Shown here: one piece after another, positions 21,619 to 31,990 of the stretch
Layout of the letters: the number at the start of each line of letters is the position of its first letter
How positions within the stretch are numbered: the first letter of the stretch is position 1
From: Isoetes taiwanensis
Lineage: Eukaryota > Streptophyta > Lycopodiopsida > Isoetales > Isoetaceae
DNA: 64,000 nt
Reading direction: 5' to 3'
NCBI GenBank assembly: GCA_021234155.1
Contig: JAJEKV010000030.1
Location: 11,714,338-11,778,337, forward strand
Notes under the pieces: model-generated
What the model was told of the DNA's origin: nothing
The model's database searches: none
Seen by the model: only the letters and a program-made list of their open reading frames with translations
Program-made: the position numbers and the translations under genes

Positions 21619-23196
21619 TTAAAATCTGACAGATCTTCTTTTCCCCTTTCCCTTTTTATTTTTACTCCTAGTATTGGCAGCAGGAGAGTTGTGCAAATTG
21701 GTGAGATCAGTTAAGGATAAATCACCTTTTTTAGTTTTAACTCTGATCTTAGCACTAGAGGGCATGGATTTCTTGCTTAAAGCAAGAGAAGAATTATCAG
21801 ATAGGAAGTCATTCCTCTTCCATTCCTTAGCAAGCTCACCATCACTGTCATCCGAGATCCCCCCAGGAACAAATGCAAACATCTTGTTTTTATAGAGGGA
21901 AGAAGTGGAATCAACATTTAAATTTATATTCTTATCCCTTTTACAATCAGAATAGAATAAGGGGGAGACCTATAAGGTTTGTATCAGCAATGTTTTGTAT
22001 TCCCACACTTTCCAATATTGCATCCCTTGTTTGATCACCATTAATCTCCCTGGTTGCATCCAATTCCCTATCTAGAGTATCTTGGACAGCATGAATCAAA
22101 TTTCCTTTGTGAAGATTCAGGCAGAAAGACCAAAGTTTGTCCAACTTGATCCCACGTTTATTTACCTCCACAATTATAGCAGAATCCTGAAAAGAATTTA
22201 ACTTTGCATGCACTGAGGGGAGATCCAAGGAAATACCATTAAGGATGTCGAGCTTTTTGGCACTAAAAGGAGGTTTGAATGGTCGAATATTTTCAAGGAC
22301 CTTTGTTGAAAGAGTCATCTGAATGCTTTTGATGGGTCGATCTCTTTTTACCATAAGGCAGAGGCACATTAGCAACGGGGTCCATGACAGACAATTGAAC
22401 TCTGTAATCAGGATCTTTGGAAAGATTATCCCAGCAAGGAACTTTGAAAGACAGAGGGTCCATTGAAGACTGCCCATTCAAAGCGTTAGCAAAATTACCA
22501 AAGAAAATGAAATTTTTTGGGTTTTCATGAAAAGATCTTAAGTTGAAGGAGCTTGGGACGATCAGAAGGCACAAAATCAGCAAAAGCGTGAAGAATAGAA
22601 AGAAATTTAGGGTAATCTCCACTTTTAAATTCCATTACAAAAGAACCAGGGAAAACTACAAAAGCACGAGGAAAATAGGCATGGCGCAGGAGGACAAATC
22701 AAAAGGCAGAGCAAAGAACAGGGAAAATAAACTATCTATGATTAAGCAGATGGAGAGCCAATTCACAGCCAAATTGCATGAAATCAAGACACATAAGCAT
22801 GAATCATTGCTCGGAGTACACCTTGACCACGATTTTAGTGTCGGCCCAGTCACAATGCACATTGAAAATGCCCGATGCTGCAATTTCTTTGTTGCCAATG
22901 AATTCTTGAAGCCAAGATTCAATAATTTTAACTTCAAATTCAACTGAACTCGACACAAAGGAGTATTCTGGAAGGAATAGATCTTCAGGAAAATGCTGGT
23001 TGAAAATTAGAGAATTCCACAAGTCTGAAGGTGTTCCTTTCAAAAAACCACAAGTCAGTCTTGAATTATGCTTGATAATTGTGAAAATTCTGATATCCAT
23101 ATGTAGCTCTTGATGAGAGGAATCATGTGGAATGCAAGCCCCTACAAGGCTGGCAGGCTTAATCCACCAATTTGACTCAGAACCTCTCTGGATCAA
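21619..23196 (-). pseudogene. LINE ORF1 remnant
   Basis: Successive minus-strand frames 23196-22804, 22622-22293, 22477-21947 and 21882-21619 carry IFNVHCDWADTKIVVKV, DYPKFLSILHAFADFV (another frame) and a basic end NTRSKNKKGKGKRR. Composition and position before the endonuclease fit ORF1 of plant L1 elements. Frameshifts throughout. Confidence 0.65.
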
Positions 23197-24667
23197 TGGA
23201 AAAAATCAAGAAATGGGTTTGAATCGACTAAGACAAAGAAATCAAGAAAGAAGGCGCTTCAATATTAGCATCATTTTGTATTCTCATATTACTATATACT
23301 TGCATCTATGTTGCATACCTTGGGAAGTTGAGTCTCCTTATGAAACCCAAATTATGCATAATTTATGATCTATAGTTTATGGATCCGCATCATTTACAGC
23401 CGTAACCTTCTAGCTTCCATAAATCATAACCTGATTCAAGTAGAATCAACATTCTATACCTTGACCACTATTGTTAGAAACTTACACTTCTAAAGTGATA
23501 TTGCTTTCCTACGATGGACATTTATAATTTAACTCAGACCTTGGTATGTTACCTCTGTAACATGTTATATGACAAATAAACCTAAGCCACTTCTCCCTCA
23601 ACTACATGGTGCGATATATAGTATCATCCTAAGTTGCATCATATACCACTTTAGGAATTGGTGACTTTACCCATAGCCAACATCACAATGTATTTTCCAA
23701 ATGTTAAACGAATTCTCATAATTATTAAGTATCTCTTCCTAGGTCGTTTCAAGTGATTCAATGGAATCACAGATATCATGATAGGCATTCTCTTGAGTAT
23801 GGATTCAAACTAAGGATACTTTCCACTCATTCTTCGACATTTCATTATTTCAGCCGCTTATATACGATTATGATATTAAATATTCCACTTAGTCTAAAGC
23901 ACCTTTACTTAGTTCAGTTTGCTATGCGTATGTCCTACTATAGATGTAGCATACCTACTCGCACCTAACCACATCTATATGTAAACCGTTGCGCTTGTCG
24001 AAATACCTTCTGAGCAGACGTATGACTGCCATCGATGTTCTACATGGAGCTACATTAGCTACCATGTCATTCACCCACTTACTTTTTCATCGGCCATGCC
24101 AAGTTCAAAAATAAGCAAAAACATTGAGATATCATTGTTCCCCATAATGCACCTTGTTTCCTGAAGTTTCATAACTCAAACACTTAAATTAATGTCACAC
24201 TTTTATTTCATAAGCATGGAATTTCATCAATACAATCCTAGATACTCTGCTGTATTTAACAGGTTGATACGTCACTTGTGTCATCTTAAAGAGTCTTTCA
24301 ATATTATTAATATTAACACCTCCGAAATTCTTATATCTGTAAATGCCTTGTGACCATTAGTTTCATCCCCTTTAATGTTTCCAACCCTTATACTTCTCAC
24401 TGCGTCAGGAATTGCTATATTGCATTCTGCATAACAACATTCAATAATTTAGCGTTCTAGTTCATGTTCTTATTCATCAATTCTCTCAAAATTATGAATT
24501 GCACATTATAAGTCATTTCAACTTTGACCACCTTGAAAATAACAACTTTTGTGTGACTTATAATTTCATGCCACCTAGGGGAGACTTTACCTTGTTGCAT
24601 GTGATATGTTACCAAAGAGCAAGAGTAGTCTTGATAATGAGGACAACATCATTTCTACGGTGGGGAA
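23197..24667 (+). mobile_element. Internal region of an LTR retrotransposon, decayed
   Basis: This DNA is homologous, in opposite orientation, to parts of 38560-40620 (for example CTTCTAAAGTGATATTGCTT near 23490 against its complement near 38640). It leads into ATGAGGACAACATCATTTCT and GGTGGGG, a purine tract directly before the LTR at 24668. No gag or pol domain can be read, so coding content is lost. The boundary with the LINE near 23200 is approximate. Confidence 0.5.
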
Positions 24668-25390
24668 TGTGACGTCCCATGTTTTTGTACTTAATGGGGT
24701 AGTATATTACATTAATTTTAGTCATGGTAATTAACGTTAGCTTTGTTAAATCATTGTGGGAAACCTAGGCACCATGTGGCACCAACTGGTTGGACAAGTT
24801 AAACTTGCCATTTGCATTAGCCCAAAGCAAAGTTCGAATTTTAGGGAGACATATATTATTAACCCAATTAATAATTGATTCAATGAGCAATTAATTAATA
24901 ATAGTTTACTTTAGGAAATTGCCATCTAGCCCAAATTGATTGGGCAAGGGACAACTGCGAAATTTGGTTCAGCCAAATTGAGGGCTTCATCCCCAATTTG
25001 CCCTAATTCGATTTGGGTCCAATTGGAGAAGGAGAAGGAGTCTATTCAACCAGCAGAGCATGGAGGACCTGAGACATGTGGAGATCTAGCTCAGATACTA
25101 GTTAGTAGGCTTAGTTAGCTTGAGATTCTAGATAGAGATTAACTCTTGCTTGTTTAGATGGATGATTAATCTTTTGTTGATGCTCCATTTGAAGTTATGA
25201 GTGGATTTTACGATTCATGGTAGATATTTTGCTGCACCTCTTGTGCTTGTGGAATAAGGGGGGTAGAGACCTAAAGGCTAGTAGGAACAGAGATGTTTCT
25301 AGGTGGAACCTCATAAATCCCAATAAATGCAGCATGTGCAGCTATGGATGCTATGCCAAGATTGAGCACCATAAAACGGATACAATGGAG
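24668..25390 (+). mobile_element. LTR (Ty3-like), plus orientation
   Basis: Begins TGTGACGTCCCATG immediately after a purine-rich tract, as an LTR after its polypurine tract. It is colinear with the minus-strand LTR at 28620-29633: both contain TTGCCATCT, a GATTGGGCAAGG block, GGAGATCTAGCTCAGATAC, TAGTAGGCTTAGTTAGC, GGGTAGAGACCTAAAGG and GGATGCTAT in this order. The 3' end is lost where similarity stops near 25390. Confidence 0.7.
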
Positions 25391-25394
25391 AAGT

Positions 25395-25845
25395 GTGTGA
25401 CGCCCCCCTTGAATCCATACAATGCTCCCATCATATAAATATGAGAAATTCCTCGCCCATGGGGACTCCATCACCACAGAATCCGTCTAACTCGGACCAC
25501 TTGTGATGGCCAAGTGTCCGGGTGAAGGACATGGAGGTATCATTCGTCCCACGCCTTCTATGGGAATCATATATAGCGGAAGCGTACATACATATTAGCA
25601 CCTGACAACAATACTAATAAATAATATGCCACCACGAAGGGTGGCCCATCATCATCAATACAACTAACAATGGATACCAATATAACAAAGGAAATGCATC
25701 ATAAATAAGGGCTCTACCCCGCGGTCAGACTCATGGGGGTTGACTGATAGTCAAGGCCTCCGGATAACAGTAGACAGAAGTATAACATGGCGTTGGCTGG
25801 TATAAAACAATGGCTAGGGTAGTCCAAACGGGGGGATATTCAAAC
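25395..25845. mobile_element. Possible second LTR fragment
   Basis: Starts TGTGACGCCCCCC, a common beginning of plant Ty3-type LTRs, followed by non-coding sequence with short CGGAAGCGTACATACAT and CAATACTAATAAATAAT phrases typical of LTR ends. There is no second copy in the window, so identity is tentative. Confidence 0.3.
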
Positions 25846-25852
25846 GGGGGGA

Positions 25853-26237
25853 CACACAAACCATTACATCCAGCACTCTAATATTAAATCCCCCTTGAAA
25901 CCCCCTTTGGTTTGGGTGCATATTCAAACGGGGGGTGACTCCGGGCATCGAGAGCTGTTGGATAGGCATATTCACCTTTTATTCCTTAATCTACACCATG
26001 CATAAAGTTCCTCGTTTGTGGGGTATGCATGTACAAAAATTGCTATACTGTATAACAAAATTGCAAAATACTATAAGGTTTGAGGTAATATACTACATGG
26101 TGTTGATTTATACATGAGAAACATAATTTTATGAGCTCTCGCTGCCCTACGTCACCCCCCGTGTGAATATGCACCCAAACCAAAGGGGGTTTCAAGGGGG
26201 ATTTAATATTAGAGTGCTGGATGTAATGGTTTGTGTG
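25853..26237. mobile_element. MITE, copy 2, inverted relative to copy 1
   Basis: Arms 25853-25939 and 26151-26237 (87 bp) are reverse complements with a single difference. They begin CACACAAACCATTACATCC and share the inner core (CCCCCTTGAAACCCCC, TTTGGTTTGGGTGCATATTC, CGGGGGGT) with copy 1, while the outermost 40-60 bases differ. The centre aligns with the centre of copy 1 when inverted. A GC palindrome (26256-26270) lies outside the same end as in copy 1. Confidence 0.93.
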
Positions 26238-26270
26238 TTAACCCAAAAAAATTTTGGCCCCTTTGGGGCC

Positions 26271-27357
26271 TTAATAATTGATGAACGAAGTAGAAAATAT
26301 TTGTAATGATATTATAGACACAATTAGAAACATTTTATTGATATCTATCTATTTAGGAATTTAAAATATCAAAAAGAAATAAAAACCATGATATAAAGTT
26401 TAAAGGCTTCAATATTGTAGCGATGTAAGATGTGATAATGTTCACTGATGCAATAGTTTGAGCGCTAATAAGCATGATGTTGATAACAATGGCGGTGCCA
26501 TATTCATCGAACATGGATCCAACGGTCAAGGTAGAGCAAGGCGAGATCATTGCTTGTCATTGGGCTGTGGGAATGTTAAAATCTCTTGATAGATGTATTT
26601 GAAGATCCATCGGCAAAAGCCATAATAGTTTATGTTCCAAGCTGTAACCAAGTCTGCTGAGAAAAGAGGCATCATGCCATGCTTACTCCCAAGTCTGTGT
26701 TTCCAATATCATTTGACAAACTGGAAGGAGTACAATCATACAAGATGAAAGGGGATGTTCCAAATAATGGACCAAATGCTCCAAGCCATGCAGCAGCACT
26801 AATATAAATTCCATATGGGCCATAAATAGTTGGGTATATTGATTTCCCTAGAACTTCAAATTCTCCGCATAGTATCAATGGGATGTTTTAATATCAAGTA
26901 TGATGCAACAAGCTTGGCTTCATCTTTCACACTTTATTCGTTTATGAAATACACTTAGATACATCTCAAGCGACTTAGTCTTTGCTGTTTAATTTGTCTA
27001 AAAAATTTAATTAATACATACCACCTTGATGACCTTCGGTGAGAATCACGGGTAATGATGAAAATTAGCGGTAATGATGAAAATTAGCGGTGGTGAGACC
27101 GCTTTTTGATTTACAAACATGATTTACAAACATGATTTACAAACAAAAACTAAACCTTAAACCCCACCTCTTCTTACTTGCACTTTTATAGGTGACAAAG
27201 CCAATCCCTCAATGGGCTCTCAACAAAACCTCAACATTTGGACCCGGTTGCCAATTCGGTTATGCGTTTTTGAAGGGTTGAGAATTTGTGCTCAGATTTG
27301 TGCTTGAAGGATATTTTATCGATCCTCGACATCTTTGGAAACAACCATGAACGCACA
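26271..27357 (-). other. Unidentified coding-like stretches
   Basis: Minus-strand frames 26878-26672 (SIYPTIYGPYGIYISAAAWL, FGTSPFILYD), then LFSADLVTAWNINYYG in another frame, and 26550-26353 (EYGTAIVINIMLISAQTIAS) have hydrophobic, membrane-protein-like composition, and the first ends at a GTAAGC donor-like site. They could be exons of a membrane protein or of a dead copy. I do not recognise the family. Short direct repeats (GGTAATGATGAAAATTAGC twice near 27050; CATGATTTACAAA three times near 27120) follow. Confidence 0.25.
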
Positions 27358-27612
27358 AAATAGGTTGCATGTTCTTTTCGATGGCTTTGCAATGCATCCT
27401 TTCTACTTATGTAAAAGCCTTCTCATTTGGCCCGATTACATAAATCCACGCCCCTTGCATCACAGGTTTACATTTTGCTCTCAATAGGTTGCATGTTCTT
27501 TTCGATGGCACGCAATGCATCCTTTCTACTTATGTAAAAGCCTTCTCATTTGGCCTTGATTACATAAATCCACGGCCCCTTGCATCACGGGGTTTACGTT
27601 TTGCTCTCGGTT
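27358..27612. repeat. Tandem duplication, about 127-bp unit
   Basis: AATAGGTTGCATGTTCTTTT begins near 27358 and again near 27484. Both units continue through CTTATGTAAAAGCCTTCTCA to a TTTTGCTCTC phrase, with a few substitutions and small indels. No coding content seen. Confidence 0.85.
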
Positions 27613-27707
27613 GAAGCCCCATCATGATTTTGGAAAGTGCCATAAAGGCCTCACGGGGCGGGGCATGTAGGGTTTAGGAAGCAATAGAAATTAATTACCA
27701 GTAAATT

Positions 27708-27790
27708 ACCAGCCAAATCAAACTGATGGGAGCCGATGCCCTGCATTTTACCAGCCAAATCAAACTGATGGGAGCCGATGCCCTGCATTT
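27708..27790. repeat. Perfect 42-bp tandem repeat
   Basis: Period 42 between 27708 and 27750; units start ACCAGCCAAATCAAACTGAT. As a multiple of three it preserves the minus-strand reading frame of the putative exon above. Confidence 0.95.
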
Positions 27791-28100
27791 GCCCAAAAGA
27801 GGCCAACATTTTGAGGTAGAAGAATTTGAAGCAGAAGAGCTATGATGGAGACGAAATCGGCTGCTGTAGAATAATTCATCCAATTTTATAATATCAGACA
27901 TGCTGCATTGCACAAATGTTCTGGCAGAAAGCAAGAATCAAATTAAGACTGTTTTGAGAAGCTAGGACTTACGAGGTTGTCTGCTGGACACAAGGCTGGG
28001 GAAGCCATATCCACTTAGTACGATTTTCTCTGTGTAGATTCATTCGAACACTAACTGCTGGCCGAAGTCGAGATTTACCCCTTGCAATATCACTGGCCAT
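27710..28100 (-). CDS. Unknown protein, N-terminal exons (fragment)
   Basis: A possible two-exon start: 28100-27973 begins at ATG (MASDIARGKSRLRP...), has donor GTAAGT, a 52-base intron ending TTTCTGCCAG, and continues in frame at 27920-27710 (TFVQCSMSDIIKLDELF...) to a possible donor GTAATT. The protein is basic and serine-rich at the start, which could suit an organelle signal. It contains an exact in-frame duplication of 14 residues (KCRASAPISLIWLV). No later exons could be identified. The intron is short for a plant, and no family is recognised, so this may be a dead fragment. Confidence 0.3.
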
Positions 28101-28440
28101 GCTCTCATACCAGACCTACCAAGCTTTTACCCCTACCGACCAAGCAACAAAAAGAAAAGGGGCCATCTGGTTTATCATCGGAACCCAGGCCACAAACCAA
28201 AGCCGACTCTTGTTTCCCCTTGTAAATGCATGGGGATTTATTTGCTCTGTGTTGGCCAGAGTGCAAAGATCGGCAAGCTAGAAGAGCAAAAGAATGGAAA
28301 CCCTAGAATACATAGCTCGTCATCTGCATGTTGGCTTTTGATTTTAAAAAACAATTACATGGGCTATGGAAATAGGGTGTTTATTGTGAGCCCTTGATTA
28401 AGGACTCACGACTCCATCTCGGCCATTAACATAACATATA
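28101..28440. other. Upstream of the unknown fragment; part of dispersed repeat
   Basis: No gene recognised. The stretch AAGGGCTCACAA-like sequence near 28390 (reverse) also occurs at about 16160, after the same element edge, so the repeat described next extends into this region. Confidence 0.35.
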
Positions 28441-28612
28441 GCACAAACATGGGTCTAAACCATTACAAATATGAAATTAGAAAGTGAAAATACAGTGCGC
28501 ACTCTAGATGTACGCATTAGTACACCTTGCAGAATACGACCACCAAATCATATAAAAACCATAGGGAAAAATGTACAAAAATACAAAAACAACCCCCTGT
28601 TATTATGCTACA
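28440..28612 (-). repeat. Second copy of the element edge seen at 16003
   Basis: Read in reverse, 28612-28590 gives AACAGGGGG preceded by TATGTAGCATAAT, and 28522-28498 gives GTACTAATGCGTACATCTAG, both in the same order and spacing class as at 15998-16109. This shows that the left part of the LINE insertion is a dispersed element. Confidence 0.75.
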
Positions 28613-28619
28613 TATTCCA

Positions 28620-29633
28620 CTCCATCCGCCCCTCTTGTGCACACTTTGCAGATAGGCTAAAACAGGCTATGGCGTGATTGTAGCCTTCCGGAGATGCAAT
28701 TTTATGGAATCACCCTATGAGACTACTCCGGGTTACATCTCCCCGGTCCGATGAGGTAGGTCGGAGAAGTGTCCCCTCCCCGAACACAATGGATCCCTGG
28801 GTGTGCTAGAGAATACGTGCCACCTCGGTGCACAGGTAGCCGTACCCGACTTGAACCTCCCAAAATCCATGGACTGCTAGGCGCACCCATCGAGCCCAGA
28901 ACGTCCACATAGGCACGTTTCCTGTGACCCAGGCACCATTGTGCTCGTTATCTGGTGTTGAATCATGATATAGCATCCACAGCCAGGTGGGCTCTTGTGC
29001 ACATGCCGCATATAATGGGATTTAAGGGGTTCTAACTAGGAGCATAGCTAATCCTAGATGACCTTTAGGTCTCTACCCTTTTTTACCCATACAACACAGA
29101 AGGAACAGAAAGAGAGCATTCATATCTGATACATCCATCACAATCTCATCTAGAACATAAAATAGAGAGACTAATCATCCATCTAACAAGCAAGGGTTAG
29201 TTCCTAGCTAGAATCTAAAGCTAACTAAGCCTACTAACCGGTATCTGAGCTAGATCTCCCATCTCTCAGGTTCTCCATGCCCTACTGGTGGAATACGCTC
29301 CTCCTCCTTCTCCAACTGCCCCCCAAATCGAACTGGGACAAATTGGGGGTATAAACCCCAATTTGGGAGTCCCAAGTTAGCAGGTTTGCCTTGCCCAATC
29401 GATTTGGGACAGATGGCAATTCTAGATTGGTTATCATTAATTAATTTAATATTTGAGCCCTTTTAATATAACCCTAAATTCAAATTAGGGTTTAAGGTTA
29501 GGTTTCCACCTTAATAATTAATGATTAACATAGCTAACCTTAGCTTATGAATAATTAATGTGCCATTAATTATTCATAGTGACGTGTCATATATTTATAC
29601 TTAAAAAGGCATATAAATACGTGGAACGTCACA
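28620..29633 (-). mobile_element. LTR (Ty3-like), minus orientation
   Basis: On the minus strand it starts TGTGACGTTCCACG after AGGTGGGGAGAA, a good polypurine tract, itself preceded by GAGGACAACATCATTTTC. It is colinear with the LTR at 24668-25390 in opposite orientation. The 3' limit near 28620 is set by the start of another repeat. No second LTR of the same element is seen within reach, so it may be partly deleted. Confidence 0.7.
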
Positions 29634-29937
29634 TTCTCCCCACCTGAAAATGATGTTGTCCTCAGCATCAAGACTGTTCTTACTTGGGCCAACACATGGC
29701 ATGTCGGAGGCATGTCTCCCCAACTTTTAGAAGTAACACAAAAGTTGAACAATAGTTAGTTTGAGCAACGTTATGTGGAAGGGAATATAACGAGTTATGC
29801 TGTCCCCAGCACTGGCGTTAGATGGCTAAGTACAAAGAGAGTTAAAGGAAGATTGAACGGACTCAGTCGGTCAGAAAGCGACCTTGTAGAAATAATACAT
29901 AAGCAGGCACGACATTGGTGTTATACTCTTATAGATA

Positions 29938-29965
29938 CTAGTTATGGTGCCCGGCGTTGCCGGGC
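29938..29965 (-). mobile_element. Helitron 3' terminus
   Basis: On the minus strand: stem GCCCGGC, loop AAC, stem GCCGGGC, then ACCATAA and CTAG followed by T. A short GC hairpin 7 bases before CTRR with insertion before T is the hallmark of a Helitron 3' end. The body would lie at higher coordinates. I could not fix the 5' TC end, and no Rep/helicase coding was seen, so it is probably non-autonomous. Confidence 0.7.
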
Positions 29966-30934
29966 TTTAGATCCATGTGAACTCTAAATGGGGCTTTGGG
30001 CAATTTGTGTTAAAATATATAGTGGAAGAGGACTAAATAGTTTGATATCTATTTTTTAAATTTAATTTTTCTGATGTGTGTCTAGAGCAGACAGCTGATG
30101 CGTTCCACTTCTTGAATCGAGTTCTATGGTCGGTCTGTGGCCCCTAGGAAACTAACGTTTGTGACTTGCAATGTTCTAAAAATATATAGCACTCCATTCA
30201 TATTTCATGGATCAATTAAAATTGTGGATGGCTATTCTAATCAGCCCTCGAATAAATAGCATGTGGTTTTTGATGGAAAAACATGAGTTTATACATATTT
30301 ATTGTTTGTTCTCCTTGTGTTGTTTATCATTTCTGATTCTTTTGTCTAGTGCTAATAATGTATTTTGTTAAGGTGTGCATTAATGTTTCTGAGTAGATTA
30401 ACAAATCATTGAACCACCAAACTTGAAGAGTTATTAGACATAGACATGAAAAGCTACGTGCAAGCCGTGTACTACTTATATTATATCCAGCCACGGAGTT
30501 ATAGTTGTAGTATAGTTGCAATTTTGTTGACGTGAACAAAAATAGTTGCATTATTAGACAATAGGATAAAAGTACCCTACTCGTCTTTGGTGGCATCGAA
30601 AACCATTCAAAAGACACTCTCTTGCTTATGGTCCATCAATGAGTGCGGCCATGTCACATCATATCGAGTTTAGCATTGAAAGTCGATCCTAGAAGGGGGA
30701 GTGAAGCTCGAAAAACTATTGTGTGGTAGGGCGACACAATGTATACTTGTTCAATGAAGAATTTATGCCAATCGTAATTTTTTTTGTTAGAGCAAAGCCC
30801 AATTTATTAAATAGAGCTATAAACTTATGCACCATAGCACCACACTTATACACCTATCGTATATATTGGAAGGAAGGAAGGAAGGAAGTTGGTATCTATT
30901 AATTATAAAGGACATATATTAGAAAAAATGTATT
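29966..30934. other. AT-rich DNA, possible Helitron body
   Basis: No gene recognised. Contains a (GGAA)n microsatellite at about 30872-30889. The unassigned 96-codon minus frame 30617-30327 has no motif. Confidence 0.3.
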
Positions 30935-31990
30935 GAACTTACTAAGTTGCACAACCACGAAAATGTAGTCGATTATAAAAGGTTTAGACACTTCCAATCT
31001 AGGCAGCCTTTCCCACCACAAAAGACCAAAATGTCTATGAAAATTAGAGATTGACATTGAATGGAGTCAAGTAAATCTTTGGGCAATATGCTACAATACT
31101 TGCACATCATTCAATGCACCACTACACACTTGGCTCTATGACAAATATGACCTTTGTGATTTTCAATTACACATTTGCATCACATGAGCAGTTAAATTGC
31201 CAACATCATCAAGTAGATCTTTGGGCACACTTGGCTTTGTAATTTTTCAACTTCACATTCACTTCACATAAACGGTTGAAGCAATAAATAAACAGTTGAA
31301 GCAATAAATGTTGTTCCACAACACCAAGTAGATGCTAAGCAATATGCTAAAATACTTATTACACACGGCGGCTCGGCTCTGTGATTCTTCAACTAAACAT
31401 TTACATCACATAAAATAGTTGGATGCAATAGCTTGCCATTCCACAACATCAAGTAGAAGTTGGCATCAAGTAGATCTTTGGGCGATATGAGAACATCAAG
31501 TAAATTCTCTCCAATACATGTTGGCCAATCTCTAGCTAAAGGAGATGCTTATAAATAACGAACAAATGTGCGGATGAACATGCCTTAGATTTTTGAAGAT
31601 CAGAGGAGGTTAGATTTTTTCTAGATCGAGGAGGATAACAAACAAAAATGCTTGGCGAACATCCTTAGATTTTTGAAGATCGGAGTATAAAAGCGTAATA
31701 AACTTACCAAGTTTCACAACCCTAAAACTGTAGTCATATAAAAGATTGGGCGGTTCAATCTAGAAGTTCTCTCCACCACAAAAGACCCGAAATGTTTATG
31801 AAAATTGGAGATTGACATTGAATGGAGTCAAGTAAATCTTTGGGCAATATCTTTGCAATACTTGCCTGACATTCCATGCACAAGCGCACACTTGGCTCTA
31901 TGACACTATGACACTTTGTGATTTTTCAACTCTGATTTACATCACAAAGCAGTTAAATTGCCTACAACGGCAAGTTTACCATTAAAACAC
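30935..31990. repeat. Diverged large tandem duplication (about 740-bp period)
   Basis: AACTTACTAAGTTGCACAACC near 30938 recurs near 31702, and the following blocks (CACCACAAAAGACC, GAGATTGACATTGAATGGAG, AAATCTTTGGGCAATAT, CTTGGCTCTATGACA) appear in the same order in both. A smaller duplication (TTAGATTTTTGAAGATC, near 31590 and 31665) lies at the junction. Non-coding and substantially diverged. Confidence 0.75.

Larger units (their letters stand above)
15650..23196 (-). mobile_element. L1-like LINE, 3'-truncated and twice interrupted
   Basis: Read on the minus strand: ORF1 (23196 to 21619), endonuclease and reverse transcriptase. Endonuclease motifs are MKILSWNVRGIKG (about 21575), LLQEAKL, WIVAGDFNNTP (near 19970) and TIISDHQPQF. 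RT motifs are KSPGPDGLPSEFY (about 18960), LDLNRAFDTVRWDF (about 18590), SRGVRQGCPLAP (about 15915) and YTDD (about 15770). Two younger insertions split it: 16003-18527 inside the RT and 20169-21358 inside the endonuclease. The sequence ends soon after YTDD, so its own 3' end is missing, which is unusual for a LINE and implies a later deletion. Confidence 0.88.

Noticed and set aside
29775-29987. 70-codon plus-strand frame over the Helitron end
   Set aside because: The frame crosses the hairpin terminus and has no motif; chance frame.
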